DNA of 64,000 nucleotides. It comes from Symsagittifera roscoffensis. Taxonomy: Eukaryota > Xenacoelomorpha > Acoela > Convolutidae. The notes beneath the pieces were generated by a model that worked only from the letters and a program-made list of their open reading frames with translations, ran no database searches and was not told the origin of the DNA. The translations under genes and the position numbers were made by a program. This document shows positions 42,821 to 53,011 of this stretch, one piece after another. The DNA lies in the NCBI RefSeq assembly GCF_963678635.1, contig NC_087068.1, forward strand, positions 45,057,013 to 45,121,012. The letters are read 5' to 3'. Position 1 is the first letter of the stretch, and the number at the start of each line of letters is the position of its first letter.

Positions 42821-45475
42821 GGTCGTAATTTTTTTATACGACTCAACATTTCACACTTAGATATTGTCCAAAATTTACAGGTTTTTCAATTTTTTATTTC
42901 CCAAAAACTATTCGTTATGAATTAAGGGACAGTCAGAAAATTCACGTCTTTGCCCTGATATGAGATTAGTCTTGTTGATTACTAGGAGCGAATCAATCTT
43001 TTTGTGCCAAATATCGCGTTCGAAATAATAGAGGTCAATTCAATTAAATTGTCATGCATTTTTAATATGGTGGGGGATGATTTTCACAAAAAATCTCATA
43101 CTTAAAATATATATATATATATATTCATTTTATTTTATTAGATGTTTTTACTGCTTCATAGACCTTAAAAAGCAGTCAGAACGTTCAGGATTTTGCACTG
43201 ATACGAGCAGTTTTATTTGTTTTTTTTTGGCTCAAGACATCAATAGCTCTCACATTATATCTAAACCGTCCAAAATAGCTCGTTAAAAATTTGAGTTTGT
43301 CTGGAGAAAAAAACAAACACAAACACAAAAAAATCCGTTACTTTTTTCCTAATTCGCATCAAAAAATTTTTTGCCAGGTCATCAGATAAAAACGTATAAA
43401 AATCTGATGAAAGTTTTGTAGGAAATACATGATTGTTTGTTAATTTAGAGGTTTGTAGCGTAATTAGGCAAAAACACAACAAAGTGATTAGAAAGTGAAA
43501 TTTTTGAGACAGGTGAAGCGGTGAAATAACGTTGATTTTTTTAGGTAACTTTTAAAGGATATTGGTAATGGTTTGTTCCGCACCTCAACACAAGAGGTAA
43601 AAGTTTTTAGTACAAGGGAAAAGTTTTTAGTACAAGGGAGTGAAATTTTGAGAAAAAAATAGGTTTAGTTTTGACTTTTTCTGATAATCATCATAAGCTG
43701 AATCCCATTAACTGATCAAGACTTGGGAGTTAGCTTTGCTGAAAAAGTCTGAAGAGTTGGACTTCAGAATTGATTCAATTATCCACTAAAACCCAGCTTT
43801 GAATTTATCCGTGGAATGAAAAATTTATCCGTGGGATATATTTAATCTGAATTTTATGTGCTTCTTGGACAATTAATCATCAGCAAAATTTTCCATTTGG
43901 TGGTTTTTATTGGGTTGTTCAATTTTTGCCCTAATTAGAGGATTTTTGATTTGAATCACGGATATAAGACAGTGTTAGACATATTAGAAACGAGAAACTT
44001 TTAGATAATGTTCAAAATCTATTTCAATTAATACAATTAAGTAGTGTTTTTGAAAGAACGTGATGCAACCGAATGTTTTTTTTCTAGGCAGTATAAAAAG
44101 TATTAACAACATTGAAATCCAAAAAAAAGCTTATATTTTATGTTTTTGTGACCTATTTTTGATACAAATGTGACCTCTTTATGACCTATTTTTGATTTTG
44201 GATGTAATTTGCTTAAACCAGATAAGTCTAAGAAAAATATTACATACGCAAGAGTATGGTCTAGGCAAGCTAGGCAATTTTGAACAAAACAATTTTTTAC
44301 AAGGGAACCCATTGTTTGATGGATTTAAACAATGGCGAGGAGTCCAATGGTTCTTCATTTCAATGAATGTTTTGAACATTGAATTTGGACCCCGTTTGCA
44401 ATTATGCGGAGCATAGTTTTTTTGTGTGCCTCGTATAAAATAAAGAATCAAAAATTGTGCTTCTACCAACAAAAAATTATACTAGTCAAAAGAGTCAGGC
44501 CTAATTTAAGTTTACACAATATTTTAAGAAAAACGGAGTGAAATCACTTTTAATATCTCTTTGTCAAAGAGGGGATATAATTGAAGATAAATTCAAAATG
44601 CAAAAAACGTGCGATTAAACCCCTCTGATTGCTCAAACAATTGAAATAAACCTTTAATTTTTTTCAAAATAAAGTTCTTTGAAAACAACAATGAAAAGGT
44701 TTGAAAGCTCTATATCAAAGTACTTGACTTTAGCTTCTGGAATATCTGTTTTTATATAGTGCATAACAGAGTTTTTATGTAATTCATAACACATCAAAAA
44801 ACAAAAATTTATTTCCCCTTCTTTTTCAGAATAAAATATTCGATTCAGGGAAAACTTCAAAAAAATTCTAGCAAAGAAATATAAACCTAGTTGGTTTTTT
44901 GTTTTAGGAGGATTTAGTCTTACGGGAAATTAATTCACGAGGGACTATATCCGGTGGGGTTTTCTCCAGTGGGATTTTATCTGGTTAATATTTGGGAGAG
45001 GGGGGGGGGGGGGAGTTTCTCCTGGGGGCATTTAATCAACGAGCGGTTAATTGAGAATACACTCAATTGACATTACAACAAAACTGCTACTAGCATCAGG
45101 GTGAAGCACTTTACAAAAGTTGGAAATCAATTTTTACTTCAGATTTATTTTTGTGAAACCATCCACCCACAAGCAATCTAAAGTAAAAAAAAAACAGCAT
45201 TTAAAAACATTCAGCATATAAAAAATATTAAGTGGATCAAATAGCAGAGCTTAATCAAATTTGAAACGAATTCAATGATGCATTAAACCTGCTCTTATGC
45301 GCTAATAGCACAAAAGATATCGCTAGTTAATTATACCAAATTGTCAACAAAGGCAATATTAAGACCCCCATAACTGTACCAACAATCATCACAGGTGAAC
45401 ATTTTTAAAAAAATTTTGAGCTCAAAGGAGCAATATGTATTTTTTGGTGAAATAGAAAAAATTGTTAAAAAATGC
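42821..45475. other. Rest of unit 2
   Basis: Duplicate of 34821-37470. It carries the same repeat tails and filler, with a shorter TA run near 43106 and a longer G run near 44999. No gene was recognised. Confidence 0.45.
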
Positions 45476-48400
45476 TAGTTGAAAAGTCGAACTTGGTCCA
45501 GAGAACAAAAACTCCCCGAGTCTTCGAAAGTCGGAACAAAAAAGATGCATGCGCAGATCTAGGCGTAAAAAATGAGGCTTATTCGAAACATCGTAGGCAG
45601 GTAAACTTTTTTGATTGTTTTTGATTTTGCTCAAACTTTTTTTGATTGTTTTTGATTAAACTTTTTTGATTGTTTTTGATTTTGCTCAATTAATTTTGGC
45701 GCAATTAATTATCGCTATTGAAGATTTTTTTGTGTGATTTGAACGTGTAAGAGTAAAGATCAGTGGCAAAGTTCAAAACTTAAAACTTGACTAAATTGCA
45801 ATTTTTTCATAACACGACGGATTTACTGAGCTTTGCTGCATTTTTACTACTATTTGAACGTAATTGCTTCGACTTCTTTAACCAGGGTGGATTTGTAACC
45901 AGGATTGTTCTTTTTTTATCCGGACCAACCTTAAAATTTACGATGTTTTGTGCTCAAATCAAAAATTGTGCTTTTAGCAACAAAAAATTATACTAGTCAA
46001 AAGAGTCAGGTCTAATTCAAGTTTGCAAAATATTTAAAGAAAACGGAGTGAAGCTCACTTTTAATATACCTTTGTCAAAGAGGGGAAATGATACAAGATA
46101 AACTCAAAATGCAAAAAACGTGCGATTAAACCCCTCTGATTGCCCAAACATTTGAAATAAATTTTTAATTTTTTCAAACTAAATATCTTTGAAAACAACA
46201 ATGAAAAGGATAATTTTTTTTATTTGAAAACAAAAATATACTTCTTGGAAATTTCCATCAAATTTTGAACACTCCGCCATAGATGATAAAGCAACGTCGG
46301 AAAATTCAAAAGATCGCATTGATACAAGCAGTCCAATTTTCTTTTGCGGTTGACATTTGAGCATGTTATGAGGCACTAAATCACTCTGACTACAACTTTT
46401 AAAGTTGAATGTGACAATTTGAACCAAAACTTTGCAAGACATAGGTCTGATTGAATCTAAAGTGAATTAAAGTGAATCGTGAATTAATTCTCCGTTACGT
46501 GCTAATAGCACAAAACCTATTGCTAGTTAAACATACCAAATTGTCAACTAGTGGCAATGTTTAGACCCGCATAACTGTACCAATAGTAATCACAGGTGAA
46601 CATTAATTTTTTTAAAAAAAAACTTGAGATCAATGCATGTGTAGAACTAAAAGTAAAAGAAATGAGGCTTATTCAAAACAACTTAGGCAGGTAAAATTTT
46701 TGAGACTTTCGGACTTTGTTTCTATGATAACAGCAAATTGTAAAAATAAAATTAATTTCTTATTTCATAAGATTTATAGACATTTGTTTTCTGTAAAAAA
46801 AAACGATTATCTATATTTTGTCGTGTTCAATCAAGTTCGAAATTCAATTTCATATTTTAAACAGTGTCAATATTAGTGAAGTGTTTTTAAAAAGTTCATT
46901 CTGATTGCTTGAAAACTACAACTACAAAGTATCGTCAATTGAGCCGATAAAACAAAAGCCGGAAAAATTTTCTAAGAAAAAATTATGTTAACTACAATGG
47001 GATGTTTTTAGCGTCTTGTATCCTAAAAAAAAACAGCCAATTGACTGGCCCAATTTTAATTTGGAACAAGCATTTCTGCTGCTTACACGGGTTGTAATAA
47101 TGCAAAACTCAGCATTCTAATGATCCCAATTGGGCCAAAATAGCAATTTTTAAACACTCAGACATTTTTCACATGACCACAGATAAAATTGTATTTGAAT
47201 TTTGAGCACAGGACAACGGTTTTTTAAGATGGTATAAGAAAATCCTTTTAAATTTTTTTTTGAGAAATATTGGTGAAATAGAAAAAATTGTCAAAAAATG
47301 CTAGATGAAAAGTCGAACTTTGTCCAGACAACAAAAACTCCCCGAGCAAAAAATTCTGTCTTCAAAAGTCGGAACAAAAAGATGCATACGTACTAGGCAT
47401 GAAAAAATTAGGCTTATTCAAAACATCTTAGGCAAGTAAACTTTTTGAGACATTTTGGCAATATCTCTAAGATAACAGCAATTAGCAAAATTAACATCAA
47501 ATTTTTTTTATTTTTAGGAATTATAGACAACTTTGGTTACATTTTTTTTGTCGTGCTCAATCAAATTCGAAAGTCATTTTCTTAAGTCAAACAGTGTTAT
47601 TATAAGTGAATATGAAAAAAATATGTTCTAATTGTTTGAAAATTGCAAAATGAGGTAAATTAAGCCGACAAAACAAAACCTGGCGAAACATTTCAAGAAA
47701 AATAATGTAAGCTATAATGGGATGTTTTTATAGACTTGAATCCCAAAAAAAACAGCCAACTGACTAGCCCAAATTCAAATTGAATTAAATTATTCTGCTG
47801 CTTACACGGGTTACAATAACGCACTACACCGTGTGGCAATTATCCAAATTGGGCCAAAATAGCAATTTTCAATTACTCATAACTTCATAAATAGACCACA
47901 GATAAAACATCTTTTGAAATTTGATTAAAAAACAACATTTTTTTCAGATGGTATAAGGAAATCTGTCAGAATATTCATTTGAGAAATCGAAATTAGTTAA
48001 TGAAAAAATCTCCCCAAGCATAAATATTCTACTCTCTTTTCAAAAATCAGACCAAAAATGAACCCATGCATTAATACTTGAAACAAATTGTTTTTGGTTT
48101 TGCTCAATTAATTTTGCCGCACTTGAACTTGCGTTTTTTTGTGTAATTTGAACGCATAAGAAAAGGGTCAGTGGCAAAGTTCAAAACTTTGACTCAATTG
48201 CGAGTTTACCACGTCGTTACTATATGCTAATTTAATAATTTTGCATTTTGAATAGCATTTAATTTATAATTTTTAATAATTAGAAACAAAAACACACTTT
48301 TTGGAAAATTTCATCACCTTTTGAAGACTATAATAGAGCAAGGTAGAAAAATAGATGATAAGGCAAGGTACGAAAATTCAAAAGCTCGCTTTGATACTAG

Positions 48401-48600
48401 CAGTCTAATTTTCTTGTGCGGAAGAAGTTTAAGCAAGTAATGAGGCACTAGATCAATCTGCCTAAAATTTTTTAAAGAAGTATTTGACAATTTCTCCATA
48501 ACTTTGCAAGACTCGGGTACGATTGAATAAACAATTAAAAACAGAAGATAATTTTGAACCAAAGTTATTTTTCTTTCTTCGTAGAAAAAACTAGTGAACT
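45250..48600. repeat. Old, diverged tandem array downstream of the duplication
   Basis: Segments recur at reduced identity. A gcgctaatagcacaaaa...cacaggtgaacat segment is at 45300 and 46500. An aaaaattgt-aaaaaatgctag segment is at 45458 and 47284. A ccccgag...gtcggaacaaaaa-gatgcat segment is at 45514 and 47340. An aaaaattatactagtcaaaag segment is at 44470 and 45976. Two reverse-oriented R1-like units lie at about 46960-47230 and 47690-47960. The ORFs here (45422-46876 and 48314-48562) follow the repeats and are not supported as genes. Confidence 0.65.
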
Positions 48601-49500
48601 CGAAGTTTGAAACATTATAACAAATTTCTCAACAAATTTTTTTATACAAAAGTTCGTAACTACAGTTTGTTGCTGTTTCAATTGTGGGAGCACTCCTCAA
48701 TCATTGCATATCGTGATTCTTCTTTCCCAATGTTTTTAAGTTGGCTTAAGTAACTCCAAACTACACAGATGGTGATCTCTCACAAGCAGCAAACTCTAGA
48801 CTCGTTTAATATTTCCCTTTTTTGTAAAATGTTTTAGCATTCGCTCTATATTAGCATAATTTTTACCTTGAAAAACTCAATCTTTTTTTGTCAAATTTTT
48901 TTGGTTACAGAAGAAAATTGGAACTATTGATGCACCAATCGAGCTAAATAGAAAACATTTAGCCCATCTGGAAAAACAGTTCCAAAACTGCAGATAAGAT
49001 TTTGCAGGATGTAAATAAAGAATTCGATATAGGTGAACATTCTATATTATTGCAACAACAACACAGTTTTGGAACTATAGGGAGTGTGAAATACTGATTA
49101 ACCCTAATAGTACGAAAGAAACCAGCTGACTTTTAGAGAACCGTTAGCTTCGTAAATTGAAACAATTAAATTTAGGTTTCCCAAAGATTTTACCTTTTGG
49201 ACCCCACTTTTCTACTTTTCAAAGTTTTGGAAAAAAAAAAGATTTGGACAAGCTTGCTAAAAGTCGGACTTGTTCACAAAATTCAAGCTAGAGCCAAACC
49301 GCTTCGACAAGTGATCAATCTTTGGGCTAACCTTTTAGAAGTATCATTAAACAATTATTATAATTTAAAAAAAAAAATTAGAAAGTCTTTGTCAATAATC
49401 TTTCAAAGGGCAGTTTGGACAAATTTTTTGACAATTATATTTCGGAATGTTCAAATTTCTGATAAAACTTGTGGAATTTAATTTGGGTTATTTGGCTTTA
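48460..49500. pseudogene. Decayed non-LTR retrotransposon-related copy A
   Basis: It aligns with 49680-50900 at an offset of about 1220 bp (aactttgcaagact, cctcaatcattgcatat, ttctttcccaatgttttta and gatgcaccaatcgagct occur in both). Its last part (49190-49480) corresponds to the C-terminal end of the reverse transcriptase frame in copy B. It is missing roughly 230 bp and riddled with frame breaks. Confidence 0.5.
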
Positions 49501-49679
49501 AGGTTGCTTTACCGAGGGAAAAAATTTAAAAGTTAGAATAAATCACAACTGTTTTGCTTGCTGAGGCAACCATCGGCAGATTTCGTTTGGAATTTTATAG
49601 ATGCCCTCTTAAACCTAGATCGATAATTAATCATTCTTAATCATTAATCATAATTTTCCGTTAAATTTGAACTTTCAAG

Positions 49680-50880
49680 GATGTATGTGACAATTTTAAC
49701 CATAACTTTGCAAGACTTGGGTCTAATTGAATAAACAATTAAAAAAACAGAAGATAGCTCTATACCAACGTTCCTTCTCTTTTTTCATAAAACAACTGGT
49801 GAATTCGAAGTTTGAAACTTTGCACAATGTCTGCTCAACAATTTTTCCACAAGTTTTCATAACTAAATTTTTTTTGCTGTGAAAAAACGGAAACTATCAA
49901 TTGTACGGGCACTAACAAACATCCTCAATCATTGCATATTGTACTTCTTCTTTCCCAATGTTTTTAAGTTTGCTTAAGTATTTCCAAACCACACAGAAGG
50001 TGATCTCTCACTAGCGGCAAACTCTAGACCCATTTCAATATTTTGCTTTTTAATTAAATTGTTTGAGCGTTTGCTCTATAATAGCATAATTAATTACCTT
50101 GAAAAACTCAACATTTTTTGTCAAATCTTTTTGTTTATAGACAAAAATTGGAACTTTTGATGCACCAATCGAGCTATCTGAAAACATTGTGCCGCTCGGC
50201 CTATACTCTTCTACTTTTCATTCTTTAATTGAATGATATTGATATCTCTGGCGACCTTTTTCATACTATTCGGCATTGGTTAACGGTTACAAAAACGATT
50301 AAGTTTACAAAATCCAGATAAGTATTGTCAAATTGAGCTGGAAATCTAGAAAAGAATTTAACTTGAAAAAACTTAGGATTGTACTTAGATAGAAAATTGT
50401 TTTTCGAAGAGCACATTGAACATTGAAGAACTGAAGAGCAAACTTGATCCTTTCTGCGGAAACTTGGATCAACTAAAAAAAATGTTGAATTCAAAACAAA
50501 TATTGAGAACACGAAATTGTAAATAACCAATAATTGAGTATGGTGTACTGTTATACGGAACAACAAATCAGACTAAGTTAAATGAGCTTGAAAATAAATT
50601 TTTGTGTATTAATTTTTATGAAAAGGTTTATTCAATAACAAACATTAGTCTTCAAGAAATTTTTTTGAACAAAGAAGATATGGACAAGCTCGCTAATGGA
50701 CAAAAATTAAGCTCGGGGCAAAACGCTTTGACAAGTGATCAATCTTTACCTTTGCGGTTTAGAAGAATCAATAAACTATTAAATTTTTTTGTCAATAATC
50801 TTTCAAAGGGCTGTTTGGACAATTTTCAACAGACTTTTTTTGACAATTATTTTCTGGAATGTTCAAATTTTCGATAAAAC
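49680..50880 (+). pseudogene. Decayed non-LTR retrotransposon: reverse transcriptase C-terminal remnant, copy B
   Basis: From about 50222 the plus strand reads as the end of a LINE-type reverse transcriptase. A KNLGLYLDRKLFFEEHIEH segment matches the 'LGxxLDxxLxFxxHI' motif. After a frameshift, LKSKLDPFC and a segment with one in-frame stop follow, then IIEYGVLLYGTTNQTKLNEL, matching the thumb motif 'PxxxYGxxxWGxTxxxxLxxL'. The frame stays open to 50875. The element is broken by at least one frameshift and one stop and lacks its 5' part and the catalytic centre. The clade (Jockey or CR1-like) cannot be fixed. Confidence 0.65.
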
Positions 50881-50900
50881 TTGTTAAATCTATTTCAGGT

Positions 50901-51314
50901 TGTTAGTGGAACCTGATCTAAACTACATTTTATGATTGGATAAATTAAATGTTTTACCAATGTAAAGTATTTAATATTAACCAATCATGATCCATCTAAC
51001 TAACAACCCACTTATTTGTAAGTGCTGAAGTTACTTGTAATTTCAGCACCAGAGAGATTTGAATTTAACTTAGAAATTAGTTGGACTCTCCCGAGCACTT
51101 CAGCAGCCGCAATAAACCAGTATACCCTAGATCTATTGAGCCTAGCAGAGACTAGTTAAACAACCTGAGACTAGATAGTATAAGAGTAAGATTAGGATCG
51201 GTATTAGACTAAGAAGTTGCACGAATCTATCCGGCCGAAAATAAGATAGCGTGACGAGCAGACGGTGTACCCTATCCGAAATTACTCTATGAGTTACACC
51301 TCGGTCTTAACTCA
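50901..51314 (+). repeat. Candidate 5' LTR of the outer element
   Basis: Starts TGTTAG, just where similarity to the older LINE copy stops, and ends in CA two bases before a TGG (51317) that could be a tRNA primer site. The end is a guess because the matching 3' LTR lies outside the window. Confidence 0.3.
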
Positions 51315-52569
51315 TCTGGTGCGACCATAAGTCTCGAACAAGACCTTAATAGATTAGAATTAACCAAAATAGATTAGAAATTAGACAAAAACATTTACAA
51401 AATGTTATACGACAATAATTTAATCGAAATGTCTCTACGACTCAATAGATCAGAGCCAATATTCCGAACCATAACAGAACTACCCGGAATTGGAAGAAGA
51501 CCTCGAACCAAAGACGACATACGACAAAGTAGAAACTTGCCGTATAGTTATATGATAGTTCGGCAAAAGCCAGAACAAACTTTTATATTTCGAATACTAC
51601 TTGCAATGAATTTAGATTTCCATTTGCAAACATAAAACCTTGAAGTTACTCTTCAAAATCATTTCAGGCGCTAAACAAAATTATTAATATACAATAACGA
51701 TTGATAAAAAGATCTAAGATCGTTTTCCTAAAACTCTGCAGTATTATACAAAACATGTTTGAAAAATATTTATTGAAAAAAAAAAAAATAAAAATTAGTA
51801 GCATGACAATAAATGGTTAGTAATCATAAATCATCCTGTTGTTCCAGCTTCATCATCTAAAACATAACAGCAATCATAAACCTACTAATATCATCAAAAC
51901 ACTAAATCTTTCCTTTACACACATTTAAAATTTTATTAAAACTTAAATTCACTTAATTTTAAAACCAGATCATCAAGGCTTATCCTTGGATCTTAAATCA
52001 TTTTCTACTTAATTAAATTTCAAATTTGATCATCAAGGCTTATCCTTGGATCAAACAGAACAACTTTGTTCTCCCCCACCCACTTAATTAGTGTCTAACG
52101 ACCTCAAACGTCGATTCACTACCCAACCCTTTCTAAAGACCTAAGACTAATAGAAATTTTTAAACAAAACTAATCATTCAAATTAGGATAAACAGTGAAG
52201 AACTTCGGTTATTCATCCTTCACTTGACCCCCCCTCTTAACAGACCCAGGATAAATCTTAGACTTAGTAAGTTTAAAATAGTATCTAACGAACTACTCGC
52301 GTTCTAATTATACCTGAACCTTGTGGATCGATTTACTATTCTCCAACCCTTGAACACAATCACTACCCCTAAGTAAGATTAAGTAAGTTAACACCTTAAC
52401 TTATACTAGCCACGAGAAAGTAAAAAATCATTCTTCGGAATCGATATACTTTTCTCTCCAACCCTGAACAAACAGACCCAGGTTAAGCTAACCAAAAAAT
52501 CGTAAGAACTAACAGTTTAGGAAAATAGAAATCATTTAACAACCTTTTGCATCCGTCATTCTAAACCTT
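51315..52569 (+). other. Leader of the outer element
   Basis: Mostly non-coding leader. It carries an open stretch at 51402-51635 (77 codons, unrecognised) and two identical 25-bp imperfect hairpins at 51968-51992 and 52028-52052. A triplicated, diverged segment contains tcgat-ta-ctattctccaaccct-like sequence near 52110, 52330 and 52450. Leaders of this length may hold packaging or dimerisation signals, which is inference. Confidence 0.45.
51968..52052. repeat. Duplicated hairpin in the outer-element leader
   Basis: The same 25-mer, with stem caagg-cttat-ccttg inside gatc ends, occurs at 51968-51992 and 52028-52052, exactly 60 bp apart. Each copy can fold on itself. Confidence 0.75.
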
Positions 52570-52884
52570 ATGTCATTTAAAAACCTAGGAAATAAACAAA
52601 CAATCGTTTTACACAATTGTGAAATAGATAACAAAAAATACGACCTTGTAATCACACCTCATACACAAACAGTTGGATACATTCGAACAAAACGACAAAC
52701 ACTAAAAAGAAAAATAATAACGAAACAAAGACAAATAACACGAAAAAGATTTTCAAAAAATCGAAACGCATTTTCAGAATCAGAAACCAACAGTTTAGAC
52801 GAACTTTACAAACTAAAAGAATCAATAGATAAAAATTGCCCAATTCACGATCAATTATATTTCTCTGACTCAGAAACAACTTGA
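52570..52884 (+). CDS. Small ORF upstream of gag, 104 codons, unknown
   Basis: ATG at 52570 and TGA at 52882-52884, ending 127 bp before the gag ATG. The product has an ordinary N-terminus (MSFKNLGNKQTIVLHNCEID), a strongly basic middle (KRKIITKQRQITRKRFSKNR) and an acidic end (SDSETT). Codon choice is A-rich like that of gag, which supports it as an element gene. A small basic protein ahead of gag is unusual. The function is unknown; nucleic-acid binding is only a guess from charge. A minus-strand ORF over the same bases is its shadow. Confidence 0.5.
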   Translation: MSFKNLGNKQTIVLHNCEIDNKKYDLVITPHTQTVGYIRTKRQTLKRKIITKQRQITRKRFSKNRNAFSESETNSLDELYKLKESIDKNCPIHDQLYFSDSETT

Positions 52885-53011
52885 AATTCATCACAGAGAG
52901 GAAAAAGAAGAATAAAAAAGCAGTACAAACACAAACCAGTACATTTATACAATTGGAATCAACCAATTCGACACATTAATAATTACATATTAACAGTCAT
53001 CGAACGGAAAA

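Larger units (their letters stand above)
37471..45475. repeat. 8.0-kb tandem duplication, unit 2
   Basis: Direct repeat of unit 1, ending at 45475 where single-copy sequence (tagttgaaaagtcg) resumes. The breakpoints share only about 1 bp exactly, inside a weak atg context, which suggests end joining rather than recombination between long repeats. Homopolymers differ: the C run at 39018 and the G run at 44999 change length, and the TA run is shorter. Confidence 0.95.

Noticed and set aside
46179-48562. Two minus-strand ORFs (46179-46442 and 48314-48562) with similar products
   Set aside because: They are translations of the R1 tail repeat in two diverged copies. About two thirds of the differences in the compared stretch change amino acids, so there is no sign of selection on protein.
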